Origin: Clostridiaceae bacterium
Lineage (GTDB): Bacteria > Bacillota > Clostridia > Tissierellales > Sporanaerobacteraceae
Reading direction: 5' to 3'
DNA: 64,000 nucleotides
NCBI GenBank assembly: GCA_019391515.1
Contig: JAHXQP010000009.1
Span: 1 to 64,000 of the forward strand
The notes under the pieces are model-generated. The model had not been told where the DNA came from. It ran no database searches and worked only from the letters and a program-made list of their open reading frames with translations. Positions within the stretch are counted from its first letter, which is position 1. Every line of letters starts with the position of its first letter. This document shows positions 30,380-38,320 of this stretch, in pieces. The translations under genes were made by a program, and so were the position numbers.

Positions 30380-30808
30380 CTATTTGACAGATTTAAGATT
30401 TTTATTTACAAGATCTTTAGATAAGTATTCTCTTTCACTTAAAACTTTATTTATAGTTGAATCGTCTATAACCAATGGTATATCAAACATTTTAGAATAT
30501 TTAGCACCCCATTCAAATATGGAATAAAGTATAGGTAAAAAAGTTTTACCATAGTCTGTTAGACTATACTCTACCCTAAGAGGCTTTTCATAATAAACTC
30601 TTTTATTAATCAGATCTAGTTTATTTAAGTATTTTAATTCCTCACTTAATACTTTTTCACTTATTCCCTGTAAAGCTCTTTTTAACTCTCCAAAGCGAAG
30701 GCTTTTTTTTCTTAGATACCAGAGTATCATCATTCTCCACTTGCCACCTAGTATATCAGTAGTAAGCTCAACTCCGCACACATAGATATCTTTTGTTGGC
30801 TTTGTCAC
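30380..30808 (-). CDS. HxlR-family winged-helix transcriptional regulator
   Basis: Start is GTG at 30808: GGGAGGAG lies 6 nt before it, whereas the in-frame ATG at 30844 has none. The 142-residue protein has the HxlR core CGVELTTDILGGKWRMMILWYL followed by LRFGELKRALQGISEKVLSEELKYL and the wing. A cysteine just before the helix-turn-helix (CGVEL) is at the position used as redox or electrophile sensor in some HxlR proteins. It is divergent from the crotonase operon and probably binds the 40-bp repeats between them. Confidence 0.92.
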   Translation of the reverse strand: MTKPTKDIYVCGVELTTDILGGKWRMMILWYLRKKSLRFGELKRALQGISEKVLSEELKYLNKLDLINKRVYYEKPLRVEYSLTDYGKTFLPILYSIFEWGAKYSKMFDIPLVIDDSTINKVLSEREYLSKDLVNKNLKSVK

Positions 30809-30851
30809 AAAAATCTCCTCCCATAAAGTAAGATTATTCAACATAGATAAG

Positions 30852-30879
30852 ATTCTAACTTAATCTATGCATTAGACAA
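30852..30879 (-). promoter_or_regulatory. Promoter of the HxlR gene
   Basis: On the minus strand, TTGTCT (30874-30879) and TAGAAT (30852-30857) are separated by 16 bp, about 45 bp before the GTG start. Confidence 0.5.
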
Positions 30880-30933
30880 AAAATCCAGATATGTATATTT
30901 TCTTAATATGATTTTAAATAGAGTAGTTACATT

Positions 30934-31155
30934 TAAGTAAGTAGATAACAAAAAAGTGAGTACTTGTTAAAATTAAAACTATCTATTATCATTATAGTAC
31001 AAAAGAAAAATATAATCAAAAAATGCTATAATTCTACAAAAAAATATATACGTAAATAGATTAAAATGTTAAAATTTCAGCTAATAGTTATGAGAAAATT
31101 CATAATACTTACCTATAAGTAAGGAGATAACAAAAAAGTAAGTACTTGTTAAAAT
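30934..31155. repeat. Duplicated 40-bp operator-like repeat between hxlR and the crotonase operon
   Basis: A 40-bp sequence at 30934-30973 recurs at 31116-31155 with only two mismatches. Each copy holds a perfect inverted repeat, TAACAA-N12-TTGTTA (30946-30969 and 31128-31151). The right arm TTGTTA could act as a -35 element, with -10-like hexamers 17 bp downstream (TATCAT 30987-30992, TAATAT 31169-31174). The rest of the 457-bp gap is A/T-rich and contains no gene. Confidence 0.8.
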
Positions 31156-31174
31156 AAATACAACATAGTAATAT
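31146..31174 (+). promoter_or_regulatory. Promoter of the crotonase operon overlapping the second repeat
   Basis: TTGTTA at 31146-31151, which is the right arm of the operator palindrome, lies 17 bp before TAATAT at 31169-31174. A regulator bound to the repeat would cover the -35 box. Confidence 0.5.
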
Positions 31175-31301
31175 AAGAATACAAGATAAAACATTAACAA
31201 AAATATTAAATCTTATAGAATTAACAACTATATAATTAAGGGATTGTAACATTTTTTTAGCTAAAGTTATAAAATAAAAATATTATATAGGAGGAATTAT
31301 T

Positions 31302-32078
31302 ATGAAGAATATTATTTTAAAGGAAGATAAGGGTATAGCAGAAATAACTATTAATAGACCAAAATCACTTAATGCTTTAAATAGTGAGACTCTCAAAGAA
31401 TTAGGCATTGTAATAGAAGATATATCCCTAAGAAAAGATATTCAAGCTGTAATAATAACTGGTTCAGGGGATAAAGCATTTGTCGCAGGTGCAGATATAG
31501 TTGAAATGCAGAATTTAAATGCAGTACAGGGACGAGAATTAGCAATGCTTGCTCAAAAGGTATTTTCAGATATTGAACATATGCCTCAAGTAGTAATAGC
31601 AGCTGTTAATGGATATGCATTAGGTGGAGGATGCGAGTTATCCATGGCATGTGATATAAGGATTGTTTCTAAAAATGCAAAATTTGGACAACCAGAAGTA
31701 GGACTAGGAATAACTCCTGGGTTTGCAGGAACCCAAAGACTTCCAAGATTAGTTGGAAAGGGAACAGCTAAAGAATTAATATTTACTACAGATATGATAG
31801 ATGCTGAAGAGGCTCATCGTATACAACTTGCAAATAAAGTTTATGAACAAGAAGAATTAATGGATAAAGCAAGAGAGATAGCTAAGAAAATAATGAGTAA
31901 AGGAATATATGCAGTTAGTTTAGCAAAATCTGCAATAAATAATGGCATGAATATGGACACAGAGTCAGCATATAGTTATGAGGCAGATATATTTGGATTA
32001 TGTTTTTCAACAGAAGATCAAAAAGAAGGAATGAAAGCCTTTATAGAAAAAAGGAAACCTAATTTTAAAGGATGCTAA
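31302..32078 (+). CDS. Enoyl-CoA hydratase / crotonase
   Basis: The 258-residue crotonase-fold enzyme has the oxyanion-hole segments AFVAGADI (59-66) and NGYALGGGCELSMACD, and both catalytic glutamates (E112 in GGCELS, E132 in QPEVGLG), so it should hydrate/dehydrate short enoyl-CoA such as crotonyl-CoA and 3-hydroxybutyryl-CoA. TATAGGAGG precedes ATG 31302. It opens a group with a CoA-transferase, an acyl-CoA dehydrogenase and a GntP permease. It is similar to clostridial Crt, but here it is separated from hbd, thl and etfAB. Confidence 0.9.
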   Translation: MKNIILKEDKGIAEITINRPKSLNALNSETLKELGIVIEDISLRKDIQAVIITGSGDKAFVAGADIVEMQNLNAVQGRELAMLAQKVFSDIEHMPQVVIAAVNGYALGGGCELSMACDIRIVSKNAKFGQPEVGLGITPGFAGTQRLPRLVGKGTAKELIFTTDMIDAEEAHRIQLANKVYEQEELMDKAREIAKKIMSKGIYAVSLAKSAINNGMNMDTESAYSYEADIFGLCFSTEDQKEGMKAFIEKRKPNFKGC

Positions 32079-32122
32079 AAATCATATTTATAATAAAAAA
32101 TATGAGGAGATGATTATATGGG

Positions 32123-33664
32123 GTGAAGTGTTTAAAAGCTCATGAAGCTGCAGAATTAGTTAATGATGGGGACTTGATTGTAACAGGAGGATTCGTTGGT
32201 AGCTGTTGTCCTGAAGCTCTTACAATAGCGTTAGAAAAACGATTTCTCAAAACAGGGCACCCAAAAAAATTAACTTTGATGTATGCAGCAGCTCAAGGTG
32301 ATGGAAAAGCAAAAGGGGCAGATCATTTTGCGCATGAAGGTATGACAAAAAGGGTTATAGGAGGTCATTGGAATTTATCACCAACTCTTGGAAAGATGGT
32401 AATAGACAACAAGATAGAGGCGTATAATTTACCTCAAGGAACTCTATCTCAATTGTTTAGAGATATTGCAGGAAAGAGAATAGGAACTATAACTCATGTA
32501 GGATTAAATACATTTGTAGATCCAAGAATACAAGGTGGAAAATTAAATGATGTAACTAAAGAAGATATTGTAGAAGTCATAAATATAAAAGGTGAAGAAA
32601 GATTATTATACAATTCATTTCCAATAGACATATGTTTTATAAGAGGATCTTTTGCAGATGAAAAAGGAAATATCACTTTGGAAAGGGAAGTAGCAAGTCT
32701 TGAATGTACATCAATAGCCCAAGCAACTAAAAATAGTGGTGGAATAGTTATAGTACAGGTAGAGAAAATAGTAGAATCTGGCAGTCTTGATCCACGCCTT
32801 GTTAAAATTCCAGGAATATATGTAGATGGAATTGTAGTGGCTGAACCTGAAGAACATGAACAATGTTTTGATTGTGGATTTGAATCAGCTAGAACAGGAG
32901 AAACAAGGATTTCTGTAAATAGTGTTGAAAAAGCTTCACTAAATCAAAGAAAAGTAATAGCAAGAAGAGCAGCTATGGAACTTGAACCTGATACTGCTGT
33001 AAATTTAGGAATAGGAATACCAGAAGTTATAGCTGCAGTAGCAAATGAGGAAGGCATTGGAGAATATATGACATTAACTGTTGAAGCAGGGCCAATAGGT
33101 GGAATACCAGAAGGGGGTTTAGCTTTTGGAGCTTCTATAAATCCAGAATCAATACTAGATCAGGCTTATCAGTTTGATTTTTATGATGGTGGTGGACTAG
33201 ATTTAGCATTTTTAGGGCTTGCTCAAACAGATAAAGAAGGAAATATTAATGTAAGTAAATTTGGACCACGTATAGCAGGATGTGGAGGATTTATAAATAT
33301 AACTCAAAATGCTAAAAAAGTATTCTTCTGTGGAACTTTTACAGCTGGTGGGTTAAAAGTAGACATAAAGGATGGAAAATTACAAATATTGCAAGAGGGT
33401 AAAACTAAAAAGTTCATAGATAAAGTTGAACAGATAACTTTTAGTGGAGAATATGCAAGAAAAATAAAACAACCTGTTATGTACATAACTGAAAGAGCAG
33501 TATTTGAATTAAGAGAAGATGGAGTATATTTAATAGAAATAGCTCCAGGAGTTGATCTAAAGAAGGATATATTAGATTTGATGGACTTTGAACCTAAGAT
33601 GGATGGACAACCTAAGATAATGGATGAGCGTATTTTCCGTGATGAACCCATGGGTTTGAAATAA
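32123..33664 (+). CDS. Acyl-CoA:acetate/3-ketoacid CoA-transferase (fused alpha-beta)
   Basis: The 513-residue class I CoA-transferase unites both subunits in one chain, as in propionate CoA-transferase and YdiF. The catalytic glutamate is E321 in TVEAGPIGGIP; the N-terminal GGFVGSCCPE loop binds CoA. It swaps CoA between acyl-CoAs (for example acetyl- or butyryl-CoA) and free acids. The start is GTG 32123, 13 nt from GAGGAG. An ATG three codons upstream is out of frame, so the start is less certain than most. Confidence 0.9.
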   Translation: MKCLKAHEAAELVNDGDLIVTGGFVGSCCPEALTIALEKRFLKTGHPKKLTLMYAAAQGDGKAKGADHFAHEGMTKRVIGGHWNLSPTLGKMVIDNKIEAYNLPQGTLSQLFRDIAGKRIGTITHVGLNTFVDPRIQGGKLNDVTKEDIVEVINIKGEERLLYNSFPIDICFIRGSFADEKGNITLEREVASLECTSIAQATKNSGGIVIVQVEKIVESGSLDPRLVKIPGIYVDGIVVAEPEEHEQCFDCGFESARTGETRISVNSVEKASLNQRKVIARRAAMELEPDTAVNLGIGIPEVIAAVANEEGIGEYMTLTVEAGPIGGIPEGGLAFGASINPESILDQAYQFDFYDGGGLDLAFLGLAQTDKEGNINVSKFGPRIAGCGGFINITQNAKKVFFCGTFTAGGLKVDIKDGKLQILQEGKTKKFIDKVEQITFSGEYARKIKQPVMYITERAVFELREDGVYLIEIAPGVDLKKDILDLMDFEPKMDGQPKIMDERIFRDEPMGLK

Positions 33665-33707
33665 TAAATAAAATATTATCAACTAACAATAAAAGGAGGA
33701 AATATAT

Positions 33708-34847
33708 ATGGATTTTGAATTAAGAAAAGAACAGGAAATGATAAAAAATAGTGTAAGAGAATTTGCAGAAAAGGAGCTTAAACCTATAGCAATAGAGAAT
33801 GACGAAAATAGAGAATTCCCTATAGAGGCATATAAAAAATTAGGAGAAATGGGGATAATAGGTCTACCATATCCAGAAGAATATGGTGGCACTAATGGAG
33901 GATATTTACCATATGTTTTGGCTGTAGAAGAGATTTCAAAAATACATGCATCTCTTGGTATTGGTTATTCAGTAAACACTTCTCTTTGTGCAGGAGCTAT
34001 ATATAATAATGCTTCTGAAGAACTAAAGAAAAAATATCTTCCAGATTTATTATCAGGAAAGAAAATTGGTGCATTTAACTTAACAGAACCAGAAGCAGGC
34101 TCAGATGCAGGAAATGGTTCTACTACTGCAGTTAAAGAAGGAGACCATTATATAATAAATGGATTAAAATGTTTTTCCACTAATGCTCCATTAGCAGATA
34201 CTTTTGTAGTATTTGCTATAACAGATAAGAGTAAAGGCAATAGGGGAATGTCAGGCTTCATAGTTGAAAAAGATTTTCCAGGAGTATCAATAGGAAAAAT
34301 TGAAAATAAATCAGGTATAAATGCAGCACAAGTATCAGAAGTTATATATGACAATTGCAAAGTACCGGCTGAAAACTTAATTGGAGAAGAAGGAAAAGGC
34401 TTAGGTATAGGACTAAGTACACTTGATGGAGGAAGAATAGGTGTTGCAGCTCAAGCTCTTGGAATAGCAGAAGGAGCTTTTGAGATAGCAAGAGATTATA
34501 TGAAACAAAGAGTTCAGTTTGGAAAACCAATATATAAGAATCAATATTTAGGATTCAAGATGGCTGAACTAGCTCTTGAAATTGAACAAGCTAAATATAT
34601 GGTATATAAAGCAGCTCTTGATAAAGATGCAGGAAGACCTTATTCAGTTTCCGCAGCAAAGGCAAAACTTGCTTGTTCAGATGTAGCTATGCATGTAACT
34701 GTTGAAGCTATTCAAATGCTTGGTGGAAATGGATATATGAGAGATTATCATGTTGAAAGAATGATGAGAGATGCTAAGATAACACAAATCTATGAAGGAA
34801 CTAATGAAATACAGAAAATGATAATAAGTGGTAGTATTTTCAGATAA
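33708..34847 (+). CDS. Short-chain acyl-CoA dehydrogenase (butyryl-CoA dehydrogenase-like)
   Basis: The 379-residue FAD enzyme has the family pattern AFNLTEPEAGSDAG near residue 130, FGKPIYKNQYLGFKMAELA near residue 270, and the catalytic base E363 in QIYEGTNEIQ, the position used by short-chain enzymes. It likely interconverts butyryl-CoA and crotonyl-CoA, or related acyl-CoAs, passing electrons to an ETF. No etfAB is adjacent, unlike classic clostridial bcd operons, so an ETF from elsewhere is needed. AAAGGAGGAAATA precedes ATG 33708. Confidence 0.92.
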   Translation: MDFELRKEQEMIKNSVREFAEKELKPIAIENDENREFPIEAYKKLGEMGIIGLPYPEEYGGTNGGYLPYVLAVEEISKIHASLGIGYSVNTSLCAGAIYNNASEELKKKYLPDLLSGKKIGAFNLTEPEAGSDAGNGSTTAVKEGDHYIINGLKCFSTNAPLADTFVVFAITDKSKGNRGMSGFIVEKDFPGVSIGKIENKSGINAAQVSEVIYDNCKVPAENLIGEEGKGLGIGLSTLDGGRIGVAAQALGIAEGAFEIARDYMKQRVQFGKPIYKNQYLGFKMAELALEIEQAKYMVYKAALDKDAGRPYSVSAAKAKLACSDVAMHVTVEAIQMLGGNGYMRDYHVERMMRDAKITQIYEGTNEIQKMIISGSIFR

Positions 34848-34854
34848 TATAGAA

Positions 34855-34894
34855 TATTGCATTCTGTGCAGTTGAAACTGTACAGAATGCAATA
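34855..34894 (+). terminator. Long hairpin after the acyl-CoA dehydrogenase gene
   Basis: Arms of 18 nt (34855-34872 with 34877-34894, one G-T pair) close a TGAA loop 8 nt after the stop. No T-run follows, so it may stabilise the mRNA or only partly terminate before the permease gene. Confidence 0.65.
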
Positions 34895-34975
34895 AAAATT
34901 AGGGAAAATTATATTGAAAATTCCTAATATTTTGAATTATAATATAGCGAATACTAAAAGCTTGGAGGGATTTTA

Positions 34976-36295
34976 ATGCTTGATATATGGGTTCTTATAA
35001 TAGCTTTAGTATTGTTTACAATACTTGCATTTAAAAGAGTTAGTGCTCTAATTTTAGGTCCTCTTGTATCAATATTTGTGATAGTATCTGAAAGATTGCC
35101 ATTATTCGACTCATTACTTGGACCATATATGGGAGCAGCAGCAAATTATGTGGAAAAATTTTTCCTAGTATTTTTTGTAGGGGCGGTATTTGGCTCTATA
35201 ATGCAAGAAACAGGTGCAGCTGAATCAATTGCTCAAGGCCTTATTAAAGTAACTAAAGGAAAATATGTAGCACCATTAATAATGATTATTACAGGATTAT
35301 TGACTTATGGTGGAATAAGCGGATTTGTAGTTTTCTTTGCTATGTATCCTATAGCGGTTGAATTGTTCAAAAATACAGATATATCAAGAAGGCTTATACC
35401 AGCAGCTATATCTGCTGGAGCATGGACTTGGTCTATGACTGGACCTGGAAGTCCATCTATTCAAAATATAGTTGCCATGAGATATTTAGAAACTAGCTCT
35501 ACGGCAGCCTTTTTACCAGCTATAGTTTCAGCAATAGCTCAATTAGTTTTAATATTTGTTTGGCTAGAATATAGATCAAGAGCTTTAACAAAAAAAGGAT
35601 GCACATTTTATGAAGATCCTACAATTGAACCATATGTAGATGAAAACGACTTAGATATAGCAGTAACCAAAGACGAAGTAAAACTTCCAAATCCATTGGT
35701 TTCTGCAACTCCTGCAATGCTAATATTAATATGTTTTAATATTATAAAAATGCCTGTAGAAGGTGCTGTTACAGTAGGTATAATTTCTGCAATGATATTA
35801 TTATGGAAACATTTAGAAGGATCGAAAGAATGGATAAATACCTTAAATAAAGGAGCTTTAAATTCAGCTACAGCTATTCTAAATACAGCCATAGTAGTAG
35901 GATTTGCTGGAGTTGTAAAGGAGACTCCAGGTTTTGACAAAATAATTGCTAACTTAAAAAATATCAATATGTCACCTATGCTGTTTGTTGCAATAACTGT
36001 GGCTATATCAGCAGGAGCAGCAGGTTCTGCATCTGGTGGTTTAGGAATTGCTTTTGAAGCATTGAAAGATACATTTATAGCTATGGGAATAAACTTAGAA
36101 TATGTTCATAGAATAGCTGTAATTGCATCTGGTACATTCGATACATTACCACATCAAGGAGCACAAATAACCCTTCTTGGTATATGTGGACTTACCCATA
36201 GAGAGGGCTATTTCGATATAGCAATAACCCAAATAATAATCCCAATAATAGTACTACTACTTATAACCATACCTATGTGTTCATTAGGACTATAA
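34976..36295 (+). CDS. GntP-family permease
   Basis: This 439-residue membrane protein has about 12 hydrophobic segments and GntP-type features: a glycine-rich TGAAESIAQGLIKVTKGKYVAPL stretch, TYGGISGFVVFFAMYPIA, and near the C-terminus SAGAAGSASGGLGIAFEAL and ASGTFDTLPHQGAQITLL. GntP permeases import gluconate or small hydroxy- and keto-acids with H+. Placed behind a crotonase, a CoA-transferase and an acyl-CoA dehydrogenase, it probably imports a short-chain acid for that pathway (inference). CTTGGAGGGA precedes ATG 34976. Confidence 0.87.
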   Translation: MLDIWVLIIALVLFTILAFKRVSALILGPLVSIFVIVSERLPLFDSLLGPYMGAAANYVEKFFLVFFVGAVFGSIMQETGAAESIAQGLIKVTKGKYVAPLIMIITGLLTYGGISGFVVFFAMYPIAVELFKNTDISRRLIPAAISAGAWTWSMTGPGSPSIQNIVAMRYLETSSTAAFLPAIVSAIAQLVLIFVWLEYRSRALTKKGCTFYEDPTIEPYVDENDLDIAVTKDEVKLPNPLVSATPAMLILICFNIIKMPVEGAVTVGIISAMILLWKHLEGSKEWINTLNKGALNSATAILNTAIVVGFAGVVKETPGFDKIIANLKNINMSPMLFVAITVAISAGAAGSASGGLGIAFEALKDTFIAMGINLEYVHRIAVIASGTFDTLPHQGAQITLLGICGLTHREGYFDIAITQIIIPIIVLLLITIPMCSLGL

Positions 36296-36412
36296 ATTAA
36301 AAGCATATTATATAGGGCTTGTGGTGTCTACAGATGTAGATAATAGTATGAGAATTGAAAGGAAAGAAGTTTTGTAATAGATAAGAAGTTTAGAAAGTAG
36401 TAAGATAGAAAA

Positions 36413-36465
36413 GGTAACTATCTAATAGGAGAAAACAATTTAATACCTAGATAGTTACCCTTTTT
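36413..36465. terminator. Terminator between convergent GntP and ABC genes
   Basis: A 12-bp stem (36413-36424 with 36448-36459) is followed by C and TTTTT on the plus strand and preceded by an A-run that would serve the minus-strand ABC operon. The rest of the gap 36296-36486 shows no gene. Confidence 0.8.
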
Positions 36466-36486
36466 AAAATCAAATAGATATATTAT

Positions 36487-38304
36487 TTATCCATCTATCA
36501 TTATATTACTCTTCTCCTCAATAAATTGATTTGTATACAGTCTATAATAATATCCTTTTTTACTTAACAATTCACTATGATTTCCTGATTCTATTATTTT
36601 ACCTTTTTTAATCACTAATATCTTATCTGCATTACTAATAGTTGAAAGCCTGTGGGCTATGATAAAACTGGTTCTTCCCTTTAAAACTTTTTGAATAGTA
36701 TCTTGGATAATTTTTTCTGTTTCAGTGTCAATAGAAGATGTAGCCTCATCTAAGACAAATATTCTAGGATCTCTAAGAACTGCTCTTGCAAAGGAGATAA
36801 GTTGCTTTTGCCCAGTTGAAAGAAGACTTCCACCTTCTCCTACTTCAGTATCATATCCATTCTCAAGTTTTATGATGAAATCATGAGCATTTACCAATTT
36901 ACTAGCTCTAATTATGTCAAACTCATTAGCTTCAAGATTTCCATATTTGATATTATCCATTATAGTACCACTAAAGAGATGAGGAGATTGAAGAACATAG
37001 CCTAAATTTTCATGTAGCCAAACCTGTGGTCTTTTTCTATAATCAACACCATCTATAAGTATTTCTCCACTATTGGGTTCATAAAATCTACATAAAAGGT
37101 TCACAATAGTACTCTTACCTGAGCCAGTTTCTCCTACTAAAGCAATAGTTTCTCCTGGACTAATATGAAGATTGAAATCTTCTAATATTTTTTCATCATC
37201 TTTATAACTAAAAGATATATTTTTAAATTCAACTTCACCTTTTATTTCAGGCCAGTTTTCTATTTTTGGATTAAAGAAATCACCATATTGATTTATAACT
37301 TCAATAGTATCTTCAATTTCAAGGTCTTCATTTATAAGGGAAAAAACTCTTTCAGCAGAAGCTTGAGCAGATTGCAGTTCTGCAAATATAGCAGCTAATT
37401 CTCTTACGGGTTCAAAAAACTGTATAGTATAATTAATAAATGCAACTAAAGTTCCATAGCTTATAGCTTTTAATATTACAGCTTTCCCACCAAAATTTAA
37501 TGCAAGTGCTGTACCTATACTTCCTAAAAGAAGTACTATAGGTAGATACAATGAAGAAATACAAACAGCTCTAATAGAACTATCTTTCATTTCACTCGTT
37601 AATTCTGTAAATTCACTTAAGTTTTTTTCTTCTCTTACAAGAGTTTTAGTAGTTTTTGCTCCAGAAATATCTTCATTAAAAGCTCCAGTGATTCTAGAAT
37701 TAATCTTTCTTACCTTTCTATATGCCATAAGTATTTTTTCTTGAAAATACACACTAATTATGGCCAATGGAGGAATTACTGAAAGAGTTATAAGAGCTAG
37801 TTTCGTATTTAATGAAAACATAACAATTGTTATGGATAACATCATAGTAATACCCCAAACAAAATCTACTAGCCCCCAAGAAATAGTTTCACTAAGCCTA
37901 TTTATATCAGAAGTCATCCTTGCCATAAGCCATCCTACAGCTTTATTATCATAATAGGATAGAGGAAGAACTTGCAATTTTTCAAATCCTATTTTACGTA
38001 TACTATAAGCCATTTTTACTTCTATCTTTCCAGCGATAGCAATGAAAAACCAAACATTTATGGCTTGAATTAGTACTAATATTCCATATTTTATTGCAAA
38101 ACTATTTAGTCCTACGGTAGTTTTATTTACTACAAAACTATCTATAGCTTTCTTATTCATAAGAGGAAATATAGCATCAATAATTGCCACTCCTATCATA
38201 ACTAAGGCTAAAAATAGAAAGTATTTTTTATAAGGTTTTGCATAGATTAAAAAGTTTTTCCAAAAAGAAAAATTAACTTTTTCATTATGATCCATTTCTT
38301 CCAT
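36487..38304 (-). CDS. ABC exporter half-transporter, subunit with consensus Walker B
   Basis: ATG 38304 (MEEMDHNEKVNFSFWKN) lies about 5 nt after TGAGGTG; the GTG at 38313 overlaps that site. The 605-residue protein has an N-terminal six-helix membrane domain and an ATPase domain with Walker A GETGSGKST, signature LSTGQKQ, Walker B IFVLDEATSSID with the catalytic glutamate, and H-loop IIAHRLST. It is the second gene of a two-gene operon and should pair with the upstream subunit as a heterodimeric exporter like TM287/288 or BmrCD. Substrate unknown; drugs or peptides are typical. Confidence 0.92.
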   Translation of the reverse strand: MEEMDHNEKVNFSFWKNFLIYAKPYKKYFLFLALVMIGVAIIDAIFPLMNKKAIDSFVVNKTTVGLNSFAIKYGILVLIQAINVWFFIAIAGKIEVKMAYSIRKIGFEKLQVLPLSYYDNKAVGWLMARMTSDINRLSETISWGLVDFVWGITMMLSITIVMFSLNTKLALITLSVIPPLAIISVYFQEKILMAYRKVRKINSRITGAFNEDISGAKTTKTLVREEKNLSEFTELTSEMKDSSIRAVCISSLYLPIVLLLGSIGTALALNFGGKAVILKAISYGTLVAFINYTIQFFEPVRELAAIFAELQSAQASAERVFSLINEDLEIEDTIEVINQYGDFFNPKIENWPEIKGEVEFKNISFSYKDDEKILEDFNLHISPGETIALVGETGSGKSTIVNLLCRFYEPNSGEILIDGVDYRKRPQVWLHENLGYVLQSPHLFSGTIMDNIKYGNLEANEFDIIRASKLVNAHDFIIKLENGYDTEVGEGGSLLSTGQKQLISFARAVLRDPRIFVLDEATSSIDTETEKIIQDTIQKVLKGRTSFIIAHRLSTISNADKILVIKKGKIIESGNHSELLSKKGYYYRLYTNQFIEEKSNIMIDG

Positions 38305-38320
38305 ATTTATCACCTCAATT

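Noticed and set aside
30934-31155. CRISPR array
   Set aside because: Only two copies of the 40-bp repeat occur, 182 bp apart, with an internal palindrome and promoter features; an operator pair fits better.
32101-32125. Frameshift at the start of the CoA-transferase gene
   Set aside because: An ATG at 32118 is out of frame by one base class and stops at once, but the GTG at 32123 gives a full-length normal N-terminus, so no frameshift is needed.
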